Shown here one piece after another: positions 16,091 through 24,633 of a stretch of DNA of 64,000 nucleotides (the stretch's first letter is position 1; each line of letters starts with the position of its first letter). The notes beneath the pieces were generated by a model. The model was not told the origin of the DNA. It searched no databases and worked only from the letters and a program-made list of their open reading frames with translations. This stretch comes from Sulfurimonas sp. (GTDB lineage: Bacteria; Campylobacterota; Campylobacteria; Campylobacterales; Sulfurimonadaceae). The stretch is taken from contig NZ_CP093397.1 of the NCBI RefSeq assembly GCF_029027585.1, positions 1,039,405 through 1,103,404 on the forward strand, written 5' to 3'. The position numbers and the translations under genes were made by a program.

Positions 16091-16413
16091 TAATAAATTC
16101 TTATAGGAGCATTTACAATTTTATTGAAAAATTGGTCGCAAATTTGTCACACTGTAATACAAAATAAATTACTTAAATTTCATCTTTTGACTCACTATAT
16201 CTAAGTAAAAATCTAAATAAACTAACTTACCCATATATTTAATATTTTATTTAGCTATACTGTCATCAATAAAAGATGATTTAAGTTACATATTTAGTCT
16301 GCTTTGCATTGATGACTCCAAGTTATACAGTATGATTCACCTAACAGAAAAGCTTCATATTAGATTTTAAACTACCTCAGAAATGTGGTATATTCAAACA
16401 CAAAGGAATTACA
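16091..16413. promoter_or_regulatory. Leader region upstream of the cold-shock gene
   Basis: No gene is seen. Two arms could pair: GTCATCAAT near 16263-16271 with ATTGATGAC near 16308-16316, and 'atact' with 'agtat' further out. This gives an imperfect long hairpin. Cold-shock genes often have long structured leaders, so it could be part of the csp mRNA or only an old repeat. RBS 'AAAGGA' lies at about 16401. Confidence 0.4.
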
Positions 16414-16632
16414 ATGGGAACATTAGTAAATGGTACAATTAAATGGTTTAACGAAGATAAAGGTTTCGGATTTATCGAACAAGAAGATGGTGGAAAAGAT
16501 ATATTCGTACATTTCCGTCAAGTTAACAACTCAAGTCATGGACGCGTTTCACTAAATGAAGGTCAAAAAGTAACTTTCGAAATTGGTGAAGGCGAAAAAG
16601 GCCCTCAAGCAGAAAACGTTACAGGTCTGTAA
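16414..16632 (+). CDS. Cold-shock protein (CspA family)
   Basis: A 72-residue single-domain RNA chaperone. It has both nucleic-acid-binding motifs, RNP1 'KGFGFI' (about 17-22) and RNP2 'DIFVHF' (about 30-35), and the start '[13 protein letters not shown]'. It binds single-stranded RNA or DNA and melts secondary structure. It is monocistronic: a long leader precedes it and a hairpin terminator follows at 16639. Confidence 0.95.
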   Translation: MGTLVNGTIKWFNEDKGFGFIEQEDGGKDIFVHFRQVNNSSHGRVSLNEGQKVTFEIGEGEKGPQAENVTGL

Positions 16633-16638
16633 TCTTTA

Positions 16639-16661
16639 TATGAGCGGTTTATCCGCTCATA
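16639..16661 (+). terminator. Terminator hairpin after csp
   Basis: A 9-bp perfect stem TATGAGCGG / CCGCTCATA with loop TTTAT lies 7 bases after the csp stop. The T-run is weak, so termination may be partial. Confidence 0.7.
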
Positions 16662-16704
16662 CTGTTCTAAATCTATATATTTTAAACTTATAGTATTTAA
16701 AGTT

Positions 16705-16845
16705 TTACTTTTCTATATTACTTCTATCTTCATCTGATGTTTCATCATTTTTTTGAGCTAACTTTTTCTTACGCTTTTCTTCTTTTTTTTTCTCTTTTTC
16801 TAGCTCGCGTGTATGTTTTGCATAACTATAGTTTGTTTTAGCCAT
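16705..16845 (-). CDS. Small highly charged protein (46 aa)
   Basis: The ORF starts with ATG at 16845 after 'AGGA' seven bases upstream and encodes 'MAKTNYSYAKHTRELEKEKK...' with a Lys/Glu-rich middle and an acidic tail 'DETSDEDRSNIEK'. No domain is recognised. It follows a second tiny basic gene on the same strand by about 9 bases, so they are probably cotranscribed. The good RBS and pairing support a real gene; function unknown. Confidence 0.6.
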   Translation of the reverse strand: MAKTNYSYAKHTRELEKEKKKEEKRKKKLAQKNDETSDEDRSNIEK

Positions 16846-16853
16846 TAGTAGTC

Positions 16854-16955
16854 CTAACCTTGTTGTTTTTTCAGTTTTTTGTCATTACGCTTTTCTTTTA
16901 AGGTTTTTGCTGGTGCTTTTTTAACTGATTTTTGAGAGTCTTTACCTTTTGCCAT
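16854..16955 (-). CDS. Small basic protein (33 aa)
   Basis: The ORF has 33 codons from ATG 16955 with 'AAAGGA' about 8 bases upstream, encoding 'MAKGKDSQKSVKKAPAKTLK...' ending 'KKLKKQQG'. Very similar tiny lysine-rich proteins occur in many bacteria (from memory), of unknown function, possibly binding nucleic acid or ribosomes. It is the first gene of a two-gene unit with 16705-16845. Confidence 0.62.
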   Translation of the reverse strand: MAKGKDSQKSVKKAPAKTLKEKRNDKKLKKQQG

Positions 16956-17045
16956 AATCTATTCCTTTGATTTAAATTTGTAAATCGTGTATTCTTCTTC
17001 ATATTTTATACAATTAAAGCTTAAAATTAGCGATTACATAAAAAT

Positions 17046-17939
17046 TTAGTTCAACTTCTCCCAAGCTTCATCAATATTTGTAGCATTTTGAGTAACAAAA
17101 AGATAGACAGCGGCATTTAGTTTTGCTAGTTTTAAATACTCATCAGATGGATTATTTAACTGATTTAGAGAGTCTTCAAGTGAAATAGTATCCCAAGATT
17201 TTGTGTAGTTGATGCCAAAGTGTTCAGGGTCAACTATAAACTCTTCAAGTTCTTCGCCTTGACAAACCCAAAGTCTTCCTTTACTAAAGAGTTCCGGTGT
17301 TCCTTCATTTCCTTGAATAAGAGCAAATCTTTTGTAACGGTCTGAAAAGATTTCTACATATTTTTTTACATAAGGTTTATGAAAAACACCTGTAATTGCG
17401 TACTCACTATTTGCAACACGAGGAAGTTTTTCTATGGTATTAAATCCTGTACGAAGTCCTAGTTTCATGCGAAGATCAGTTAAATCACTTAGTTTCGCAA
17501 AGAAATCTTTTCTGTCAAAATAGTGTGCATTTGAACTTAACTCGATTTTAGAGCATATATCTTTAATAGTTATACCCCCCTTTGCTGGAGTTAAATCATC
17601 TCCTATTAAAACTAAGTTTAAACTAGAGTCTTGTAAAACTTTTGCAACAAGAGGAAATATATAAGGATTTTTTGCTTTGCCGTCAAAAGGATAACCTAGC
17701 TCAAGAGAGTTAGCGATAGTAGTTTTTTGTATGAAACCATCACAAGCATCTATGGCTCCACGAAACTCTTCAACTGTTTCAGGTTTTAAGCGCCAACCCA
17801 AAAGAAAGGCAGCAGCTTGTTCACTTGGAATACTCTGATTTAATATCTGTTGCATCATATCTTTTGATTCTTCAAAGCTTAAATCTCTATTGCCTTTAGG
17901 TCCCGTTCCTACCGCGTGTATATACTTAAAAAAGTCCAT
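17046..17939 (-). CDS. TrpD2/YbiB-like glycosyltransferase-fold protein
   Basis: This 297-residue protein resembles anthranilate phosphoribosyltransferase (TrpD) in the N-terminal helical domain: 'IHAVGTGPKGNRDLSFEESK' and 'QAAAFLLGWRLKPETVEEF'. It lacks the 'GTGGD' PRPP-binding loop at the expected place, reading instead 'GYPFDGKAKNPYIFPLVAKV'. That matches TrpD2/YbiB proteins, which bind nucleic acid and do not make tryptophan. No trp genes are nearby. It diverges from the SDR gene at 18029. Confidence 0.75.
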   Translation of the reverse strand: MDFFKYIHAVGTGPKGNRDLSFEESKDMMQQILNQSIPSEQAAAFLLGWRLKPETVEEFRGAIDACDGFIQKTTIANSLELGYPFDGKAKNPYIFPLVAKVLQDSSLNLVLIGDDLTPAKGGITIKDICSKIELSSNAHYFDRKDFFAKLSDLTDLRMKLGLRTGFNTIEKLPRVANSEYAITGVFHKPYVKKYVEIFSDRYKRFALIQGNEGTPELFSKGRLWVCQGEELEEFIVDPEHFGINYTKSWDTISLEDSLNQLNNPSDEYLKLAKLNAAVYLFVTQNATNIDEAWEKLN

Positions 17940-18017
17940 TTTTTCTCCATACTATATTGATATAAATCTATATTTTTTATAATTGTGTATGATATACTCA
18001 TATACTTAATCTTCAAT

Positions 18018-18031
18018 GAGGTATTAGCATT
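18018..18031 (+). promoter_or_regulatory. RBS and putative ATT start of the first SDR gene
   Basis: GAGG (18018-18021) lies 7 bases before ATT at 18029. From this ATT the protein would read 'MRKIVLITGASSGMG', aligning residue for residue with 'MSKVVLITGASSGMG' of the paralogue at 19880. The frame has no ATG, GTG or TTG between the stop at 18017-18019 and ATG 18068, which lies inside the Rossmann glycine motif. Confidence 0.65.
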
Positions 18032-18847
18032 AGAAAAATAGTTTTAATAACAGGTGCTAGCTCTGGTATGGGCAAAGCTACCGTAGAATTTTTAGCAGAA
18101 CATAATTTTTTAGTTTATGCGGGAACAAGAGATGTTAAAAAGCTACAGGATATTAAAAATGAAAATATTATTCCAATACAACTTGATATTACAAATGAAA
18201 AAAGTGTTAAAAAAGCCATAAAAACAATCCATTCTAAACATAAACGAATAGATATTCTTGTAAATAATGCTGGTTATGGACTTGTTTCAACAGTTGAAGA
18301 TGTCAGCGAAGAGGAGATGTTTTCTCAGTTCAATGTTAATGTATTTGGGGTTTTAAGAATGTGCAAGGCAGTTATTCCTATAATGCGAGAGAATAAAGAT
18401 GGAATTATTATAAATATATCTTCATTTTTAGGAAAAATTGGTCTTCCTCTTTTAACTCTTTATAACTCTAGTAAGTATGCAGTTGAAGGCATTACAGACT
18501 CTTTGCGTTATGAATTAAAAGATTTTAATATAAGAGTTCACTCTATCATGCCCGGATTTTTTAATACTAAATTTGCAAGAGATAATCTCGTTACAAACCT
18601 TGAAACTTTTGATAAAAACTCTCCTTATGCATCTCTTGTTTCAAATCTTGCACCTGTGATAGTTGAGCAAATAAACAATGGCAATGCCCCACAAGAAATC
18701 TCCCAAATGATTTTAGAAATTATTCAAAATGACAAATTCCCCGCTCGTGCAACTATTGGCGATAAGGCTAAAAAATTTATACCAATGAGAAGAGAGTTGA
18801 GTGATGAAGATTTTGAGAGAAGAGTTCGAGAATATTACAACTTATGA
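18029..18847 (+). CDS. Short-chain dehydrogenase/reductase, copy 1
   Basis: This NAD(P)-dependent oxidoreductase would have 272 residues from ATT 18029. Motifs: the cofactor glycine loop 'TGASSGMG', 'VNNAGYG', the catalytic Ser in 'INISSFLGK' and Tyr/Lys in 'YNSSKYAVEG'. Starting at the first ATG (18068) would delete the cofactor-binding strand, so an ATT start, a mutated start or a sequence error must be considered. About half its residues match the SDR at 19880. An AraC-type gene follows 9 bases downstream in the same direction. The substrate is unknown. Confidence 0.88.
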   Translation: MRKIVLITGASSGMGKATVEFLAEHNFLVYAGTRDVKKLQDIKNENIIPIQLDITNEKSVKKAIKTIHSKHKRIDILVNNAGYGLVSTVEDVSEEEMFSQFNVNVFGVLRMCKAVIPIMRENKDGIIINISSFLGKIGLPLLTLYNSSKYAVEGITDSLRYELKDFNIRVHSIMPGFFNTKFARDNLVTNLETFDKNSPYASLVSNLAPVIVEQINNGNAPQEISQMILEIIQNDKFPARATIGDKAKKFIPMRRELSDEDFERRVREYYNL

Positions 18848-18856
18848 TGAGCTTCT

Positions 18857-19777
18857 ATGGATAGTTTCTTCTTTAACATAACAGACACCAGCTACAAAAT
18901 AACTAAAATATATGAAAATAAAAATGAGCATATTACTAGGGTTGATATCTCTAATGGCATAGTATTTTTTGATATGCATTTAAACCCAGCATCTACAAAA
19001 GAGTTTAAAGTAAAAAATCTCGATAGAATGGTTGTTATAGCAGTTTGTAAAAAAGGTAGTTTTACTCTTGAGGACAATATTGCAAAAAAAACTTACGGAG
19101 TAAAGGAAGATAGTATAAATGTTTTTACATCTTCTAGACAAGACTTAACACTTAAAATACAAGAAGGGAAAAAGACAGATTTTTTTGTGCTTTTTATTGC
19201 TGATTTTATTTTAAAGAGATATCTAAGTTCAAACTCAAAAGAGGTTATAGATTTTTTATACAACAACATTCAAGAAGAAGTTTCTTGCGAACTTATCAAC
19301 TCACAGCCCCTAGATGCCATAAGTTTACACATCATAGAAAAGATTATAAACTCTTCAAGTGATGACTATATGAATAGCATAAGATGTGAACATAATATTT
19401 TAGAGTTTATGATTCACAGATTTGGACTGCTTGATATGCAAGATGATGAACTTAGCAATGATGAGATTTGCATCGCAAGGTCTTCAAAGGCTATTTTACT
19501 GCGTAGTTTTAGCACGCCTCCGAGCATCGAAGTTTTAGCACATCTATGCGCAACAAATGAATCTAAATTAAAAAAAGTATTTAAAAAGGTGCATAAAACA
19601 ACTATTTATGGTTATGTTCAAAAACTGCGTCTTGAAAAAGCAAACATACTTCTTAAAGAGCAGTTTTTAAATATTGGAGAGATTGCCAAAGAAGTTGGTT
19701 ACAAACATCAAGGTCATTTCTCAAAACTATTTTATGAATTTTATGGAGTTTATCCAAAAGATTTATTAAAAAAATAA
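18857..19777 (+). CDS. AraC-family transcriptional regulator
   Basis: This 306-residue protein has an N-terminal cupin-like or unknown sensor part (1-200) and a C-terminal AraC domain. The HTH segments are 'SIEVLAHLCATNESKLKKVFK' and 'IGEIAKEVGYKHQGHFSKLF', ending 'YGVYPKDLLKK'. It sits between two paralogous SDR genes, 9 bases after the first and about 100 bases before the second, so it probably controls one or both. The inducing signal is unknown. Confidence 0.83.
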   Translation: MDSFFFNITDTSYKITKIYENKNEHITRVDISNGIVFFDMHLNPASTKEFKVKNLDRMVVIAVCKKGSFTLEDNIAKKTYGVKEDSINVFTSSRQDLTLKIQEGKKTDFFVLFIADFILKRYLSSNSKEVIDFLYNNIQEEVSCELINSQPLDAISLHIIEKIINSSSDDYMNSIRCEHNILEFMIHRFGLLDMQDDELSNDEICIARSSKAILLRSFSTPPSIEVLAHLCATNESKLKKVFKKVHKTTIYGYVQKLRLEKANILLKEQFLNIGEIAKEVGYKHQGHFSKLFYEFYGVYPKDLLKK

Positions 19778-19879
19778 TCCCTCCTCTGCTAAAATAAAAT
19801 TCTTCTACTGCTAAAAAACTATTGATGATAACTTTTAATTGATATATACTTTAATAAATAAAATCACAAGGAAGTCAAA

Positions 19880-20692
19880 ATGTCAAAAGTAGTTTTAATA
19901 ACAGGTGCCAGTTCAGGAATGGGTGAGATTACAGCTAAAACTTTAGCTGATAATGGATATATTGTATATGCTGGAACGAGAGACACAAGTGCTACTCCAG
20001 ATGATTCTTCACTTAAAAATATTTATATAGATGTAACAAAGACAGATAGCATAAACAGTGCGATAGAAACTATCATTAAAAACGAAGGCAAGATAGATGT
20101 TCTTGTAAACAACGCAGGTTACGGTCTTTTAGCAACTGTTGAAGATGGAACTGATGAAGAAATGTTTAACCAGTTCGATGTAAATGTATTTGGACTTTTA
20201 AAAGTTACTCGAGCGGTTCTTCCTCATATGAGAGAAGCAAAAAGTGGTGTAATTATCAACATCTCTTCTTTCCTAGGAAAAATTGGTCTTCCTCTTTTAG
20301 CTCACTATAACGCTTCAAAATATGCGGTTGAAGGGATAGTTGACTCATTAAGATTTGAAACTCTTCCTTTTAATGTTAGAGTTCATTCTATTCAAGCAGG
20401 TCTTTTTGGTACTAACTTTGTAAAAAGTGGACTTGTAGCAAATGCTCAAACTACTGCTGAGGATTCACCATATAAAGATTTAGTTTCTCACTTTGTTCCA
20501 ATCGTTGCAAAGGCTATAAACGAAGGACCTTCTCCTCAACCAATCGCAGATGCTGTAAAAAATATTATCGAAGATGAAAATTCTAAAATATTCGTGCCAG
20601 TTGGTGGGGAAGCTGAGACTTTTGTTCCTTTAAGAAAAGAGTTAAGTGATGAAGATTTTGAGACAAAAGTGAAAGAAACTTTTGGCATCTAA
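19880..20692 (+). CDS. Short-chain dehydrogenase/reductase, copy 2
   Basis: This 270-residue classical SDR has a normal ATG and the RBS 'AAGGAAG' about 5 bases upstream. Cofactor loop 'TGASSGMG' (about 8-15), 'VNNAGYG', Ser in 'INISSFLGKIG' and the catalytic 'YNASKYAVEG' are all present. It is a clear paralogue of the gene at 18029, so the locus looks like a duplication around the AraC gene. The substrate cannot be told from sequence. Confidence 0.9.
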   Translation: MSKVVLITGASSGMGEITAKTLADNGYIVYAGTRDTSATPDDSSLKNIYIDVTKTDSINSAIETIIKNEGKIDVLVNNAGYGLLATVEDGTDEEMFNQFDVNVFGLLKVTRAVLPHMREAKSGVIINISSFLGKIGLPLLAHYNASKYAVEGIVDSLRFETLPFNVRVHSIQAGLFGTNFVKSGLVANAQTTAEDSPYKDLVSHFVPIVAKAINEGPSPQPIADAVKNIIEDENSKIFVPVGGEAETFVPLRKELSDEDFETKVKETFGI

Positions 20693-20739
20693 GAAATCTC
20701 TTTAGTGTATAATATAAAAAATATGTTTAGGAAAAATTT

Positions 20740-21957
20740 ATGAAGTTTTTTGTTTATGTCTTTATTGGTTTATTGATAGGTGTCTTTGTTGTATCTATTT
20801 TGTTACCAACAAAAGAGAAACCTCAATACAGTGATGATGAGCTGAGAAAAGCTGCACTTTCAAGAGATATGTCAAGTACGCCTAGTACTTATGAAGAACT
20901 TTTAAAGCTTGTTGACACAGAAGAAAACAAGCTCTCTAGAGCCAAAATAGAACTAGGCAAAGATTTATACTTTGATAAAATACTTTCAAAAAGTAAAGAT
21001 ATAAGCTGTGCAACTTGTCATGTTATAAGTAAAAATCAAAACGATAAAAATATCTACCTAGATGCTTTAACTTCTAAAACAAACGACAAAACAGACTGTG
21101 TTATCTGTCATCTCTCCGATCAAAGCGGGGTTGATAGATTTGAAGTAGCAGTTGGAGATGCTGGAAGAGAAAATCCTTTTCATCTAAATACTTTAACAAC
21201 TCTTAATGCAGCACTTGCCAAGTACCAAACTTGGGACGGAAGTGTAAAAACTGTTGAAGAGCAAGTTGGTGCATCTATACAAGCAAAAGAACAAATGAAC
21301 CTATCAGCATCTGAGGCTGAGAAAAGGTTATCTCAAGATGATGTTTATCTGAAAAAATTCGCTCTTGCTTTTAAAGATGAAAATATAAGCTTCCAAAATA
21401 TCCAAAAAGCGATAGGTGCTTATCTCAAAACACTTGTCACTAGAAGCGATTATGATAGGTTTTTAGATGGTGATAACAATGCCATGAGCAAATCAGCCAA
21501 AAAAGGTTTAGCAAATTTTTTAAATTTTGGATGTAAAGGCTGCCATACGGGAGTAACTGTTGGTGGGCAAAGCATACAAAAATTTCCGCTTAGAGATTAC
21601 AACAGTATCATTGATGTTACAAACTCTTTTAATGAGTCAGAAAAAGGTAGAGAAGTTAGCCAATTTAACTTCAATGCAAAGATGTATCACCCTTTTCCTT
21701 TCCAAAACAAAGGCGGTTTTATGGGTAAAGACGGCGAAAGACTCTTTAGAGTTCCTATGCTAAGAAATGTTACAAAAACTTCACCATACTTTCATAATGG
21801 AGCGATTAAAGACATAAGAGATGCTATTTTTCTTATGGCTAAACATCAACTTGGAATGAACCTTACAGATGAACAGGTTGATGAGATAGTTGAGTTTTTT
21901 AAAGCTCTTGAAGGTGATATAGTTGATTATAAAGTTGTTGATAGAGGTGAGTCGTGA
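20740..21957 (+). CDS. Cytochrome c peroxidase/MauG-like protein with three heme motifs
   Basis: The protein has 405 residues with an N-terminal membrane anchor (about 3-22) and a di-heme peroxidase fold: CATCH (90-94), CKGCH (265-269), 'LNTLTTLNAALAKYQTWDG' and 'FRVPMLRNVTKTSPYFHNG'. A third CxxCH, CVICH (120-124), lies in an insert after the first heme, which is unusual because standard enzymes have two. It probably faces the periplasm and reduces peroxide or a similar substrate. TATAAT at about 20708 is a likely -10. It overlaps the next gene by 4 bases, forming an operon with a pentaheme cytochrome and a thioredoxin-fold protein. Confidence 0.85.
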   Translation: MKFFVYVFIGLLIGVFVVSILLPTKEKPQYSDDELRKAALSRDMSSTPSTYEELLKLVDTEENKLSRAKIELGKDLYFDKILSKSKDISCATCHVISKNQNDKNIYLDALTSKTNDKTDCVICHLSDQSGVDRFEVAVGDAGRENPFHLNTLTTLNAALAKYQTWDGSVKTVEEQVGASIQAKEQMNLSASEAEKRLSQDDVYLKKFALAFKDENISFQNIQKAIGAYLKTLVTRSDYDRFLDGDNNAMSKSAKKGLANFLNFGCKGCHTGVTVGGQSIQKFPLRDYNSIIDVTNSFNESEKGREVSQFNFNAKMYHPFPFQNKGGFMGKDGERLFRVPMLRNVTKTSPYFHNGAIKDIRDAIFLMAKHQLGMNLTDEQVDEIVEFFKALEGDIVDYKVVDRGES

Positions 21958-23789
21958 AAAATATACATATGAAAATATATATCATACTAATGTTTCTAAG
22001 TGGTATATTTCAACTTAGTATCTTTAACCTAAGTTGGGAGTATTTTAGGATGGTTCAAGCAGTTCATATTTTAAGCTCTGCTCTTGTGGCTATCTTTCTT
22101 CTTTTACCTTATGTAAATCTTCATACTTATGAGTATATGATTGTCAAAAAGGCTAAAAGTACAAGTGGTGTAATCCTTGGTCTTTTACTCTTTTTTATCA
22201 TTGCTAGTGGATTTTACCTATTTTTAGTTGGAAATAGAGGCTCAGATAATCTTGGCATCTACTCTTACTATATCCATCTTTACGGTTCATTTGTATTACT
22301 TTTCTTTTTATTTTTACATGCAAAGAAAAAAATATCTTCAAATATAAAAACAACTCTCGCTATTGCTTTACTACTTAGCATCTCTTATCCAAGTATCTCA
22401 TACAGTGCTGATATAGAAAAATTGACAAATATAAAACTTGAAGCTGGTGTGGATAGATATCATAATGAAGACTGGACTAATTCTGCTAAATGTAAGTCTT
22501 GTCATACAGAGATTTTTAATCAATGGGCAGACTCCAACCATAGGCATCTAACAGGAACAAATCCTTACTATATGGTCATGGAAAACCTAGCTGCAGCAGA
22601 TATGGGCGATGAATTTAGACAGTGGTGTATGGGCTGTCATAATCCTAGTGCTGTTACTACAAAGCAAAAAAGAACTACCCACAATATGGATATTAACAAT
22701 ATGCCAAGTTTTCTTTTTGAAAGTGGTGCAAAAGACTTAATAAGTGACTTAAAAACTCATGGCAACTCAAAGCTTGAACAAGGCGTATCTTGTGTAACTT
22801 GCCATAGAATTACAGAGACAAAATCCAAAGGAAACAGTTCTTACTCTCTTGACTTAACAAATAGAAAAAAATATGTTTTTGAAGATAGTAATTCTGATGT
22901 TGCTACTTTTTTAAGTGAAAAGTTTATAAACTCTAATCCTTTAGTTCACAAAGAGAGCTACTCAAAAGAGCTTTATAAAAAAAGTTCTTACTGCGCATCT
23001 TGCCATGATGAATTTCTTCCTGATGACTCAAAAAGACCGATAGTCTCTACCTTTAAAGAGTGGGAAAAATCACCCTTTAATAACCCTAAGGACCCTAAAA
23101 AACATAAAACTTGTGTAGATTGTCACATGACCTACTTAAAAGACGATAAGCACTCGCCATTGAAGGGAACTTCAACAACTGGTGGAAAAGTAAAAGATGA
23201 CATAAAAGTTCATTACTTCGCAGGATCAAATCATTTCTTGTCTGGCTTAAAAAGTAAAGAACATGAAGATCAAACTTTGCAACTTCTTCGTACTTCTGCC
23301 AAAGTTGATGTAGAAATTCAAAAAGGCAAGGTAGTAGTTGGTGTTAAAAATGTTGGTGCTGGACATCATTTACCAACTGGTGTTTCAGACTTTAGAGAGC
23401 TTTGGCTTGATATTACCATCAAAGACAAAAACTCTAAGATTGTGTTTAGTAGCGGTAAACTAAAAAAAGATGGTAATTTAGATACAGATGCTAGACCTTT
23501 TATGAAGGTTTTTGGAGATGAAAACTATAAGCCTGTAGGACTGCTTTTTTGGAGATATAAAAAACTCATAAGCGATACAAGGATTCCTGCTGGTGAAAGA
23601 CGAGTTGAATCTTTTGATATTTCAAATCATAAAAATTTAAAATATCCTTTAAGCGTAGAGGTAAGACTAAACTTTAGAATTTATCCTCAGTGGGTAACAG
23701 ATATAGTTAAAAGAGCTTATCCACAATTGCCAAATCCACCTGTTATAACGCTACAAACTGTAAAAAAAGAGTTTGTAAAAGCTAAGTAG
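21954..23789 (+). CDS. Membrane-anchored pentaheme cytochrome c
   Basis: The protein has 611 residues with GTG start overlapping the preceding stop (GTGA). It has about four N-terminal membrane helices (5-150), then five CxxCH motifs: CKSCH, CMGCH, CVTCH, CASCH and CVDCH. After the last heme come 'HYFAGSNHFLSG' and a beta-rich C-terminal domain with 'NVGAGHHLPTGVSDFRELW'. This suggests a quinol-linked or periplasmic electron-transfer or reductase subunit. The same architecture without the membrane part is seen in the broken gene at 34978-36097. The partner peroxidase-like cytochrome is directly upstream. Confidence 0.82.
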   Translation: MKNIHMKIYIILMFLSGIFQLSIFNLSWEYFRMVQAVHILSSALVAIFLLLPYVNLHTYEYMIVKKAKSTSGVILGLLLFFIIASGFYLFLVGNRGSDNLGIYSYYIHLYGSFVLLFFLFLHAKKKISSNIKTTLAIALLLSISYPSISYSADIEKLTNIKLEAGVDRYHNEDWTNSAKCKSCHTEIFNQWADSNHRHLTGTNPYYMVMENLAAADMGDEFRQWCMGCHNPSAVTTKQKRTTHNMDINNMPSFLFESGAKDLISDLKTHGNSKLEQGVSCVTCHRITETKSKGNSSYSLDLTNRKKYVFEDSNSDVATFLSEKFINSNPLVHKESYSKELYKKSSYCASCHDEFLPDDSKRPIVSTFKEWEKSPFNNPKDPKKHKTCVDCHMTYLKDDKHSPLKGTSTTGGKVKDDIKVHYFAGSNHFLSGLKSKEHEDQTLQLLRTSAKVDVEIQKGKVVVGVKNVGAGHHLPTGVSDFRELWLDITIKDKNSKIVFSSGKLKKDGNLDTDARPFMKVFGDENYKPVGLLFWRYKKLISDTRIPAGERRVESFDISNHKNLKYPLSVEVRLNFRIYPQWVTDIVKRAYPQLPNPPVITLQTVKKEFVKAK

Positions 23790-24179
23790 ATGCGTATTAT
23801 TATACTCTCCCTTTTACTCTTGTCATCAGTCTATGCCAATCATGTAAGTTGGTATGGAGATTTTGATAAAGCACATCAAGAAGCTTTAAAGCAGAACAAA
23901 AAGCTTATGGTATTGCTTATAAAAAAAGATTGTCCAAAATGTAAACAAACACTTAAAACAGCATTTTTAAATCAAACTTATATAGAAAATATTAACAAAA
24001 ATTATATATCTGTCATAGTTACAAAAAATCAAAAAGCAAGTTATCCTATTGAGATGCTTTATACTTTTACATATCCATCGCTATTTTTTTTAGACAATAA
24101 GGAATTATTTATTTGTGAACCAATTAGAGGAGGGATAACTCCAGATAAACTAAATATCCATCTGAAGAGTTGTAAGTGA
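23790..24179 (+). CDS. Periplasmic thioredoxin-fold protein
   Basis: The protein has 129 residues with a signal peptide (1-16, ending 'SVYA') and a thioredoxin-like core: 'DFDKAHQEALKQNKKLMVLL', the redox motif 'CPKC' (about 49-52) and cis-Pro segment 'YTFTYPSLFFLD'. It starts directly after the stop of the pentaheme cytochrome. It may reduce cysteines for heme attachment in the upstream cytochromes, which is inference from position. Confidence 0.8.
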   Translation: MRIIILSLLLLSSVYANHVSWYGDFDKAHQEALKQNKKLMVLLIKKDCPKCKQTLKTAFLNQTYIENINKNYISVIVTKNQKASYPIEMLYTFTYPSLFFLDNKELFICEPIRGGITPDKLNIHLKSCK

Positions 24180-24180
24180 G

Positions 24181-24495
24181 TTAGTGAGAAGTTTTATTAA
24201 GTTCTTCTGCAATAGCATCTTGAAGGTCTGATGTATTTACATTTTCATCAAATGCTATCTCACCTCTAGAATATTTTATCGATGTTGAAACTGTTTTTTC
24301 ATCTTCAGTTTTTTCAGCTAAAATTTCGTTATTTTTAAATTCAGTCATTCTCCAACCTGTTTTTTCCCCTGCTTTTATAATTGCATGTTCTATTTTTTTG
24401 CTATCATACTTTTTTACATCAAGTGTTCCGCCACAACCAACTGAGAACAAAAGAGTAAGAGCAGAGATTAAGGTTATAGATAAGATTTTTTTCAT
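24181..24495 (-). CDS. Small lipoprotein
   Basis: The protein has 104 residues with a signal peptide and lipobox 'LLFSVGCGG' (Cys about 21). The mature part resembles a small domain with 'IIKAGEKTGWRMTEFKNNEILA'; I do not recognise it confidently. It converges with the thioredoxin-fold gene (1-base gap) and diverges from the 62-aa membrane protein, with an FNR-type box between them. Confidence 0.7.
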   Translation of the reverse strand: MKKILSITLISALTLLFSVGCGGTLDVKKYDSKKIEHAIIKAGEKTGWRMTEFKNNEILAEKTEDEKTVSTSIKYSRGEIAFDENVNTSDLQDAIAEELNKTSH

Positions 24496-24585
24496 TTTAC
24501 TTCCTTTTTTTATTTTCTTAATAAAATATAAATTTTACAAAGAAATTCAATAAATCAATGATATAATAAGAATTCTTAAATAGAA

Positions 24586-24599
24586 TTGATGTAAATCAA
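24586..24599. promoter_or_regulatory. FNR/NNR-type binding site (perfect TTGAT-N4-ATCAA)
   Basis: TTGATGTAAATCAA is an exact match to the FNR/DNR consensus. It lies between the divergent lipoprotein (24495) and the 62-aa membrane protein (24634). A TATAAT at 24562-24567 lies upstream of it for the plus strand, so it could repress that direction or activate the minus-strand gene. The direction of control is not decidable by eye. Confidence 0.7.
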
Positions 24600-24633
24600 G
24601 TAAAAATCTCCAAAATCAAAAAGGTTATTTACA

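Noticed and set aside
17957..17970. FNR-like box upstream of the TrpD2-like gene
   Set aside because: The right half reads ATCTA instead of ATCAA and no promoter geometry supports it.
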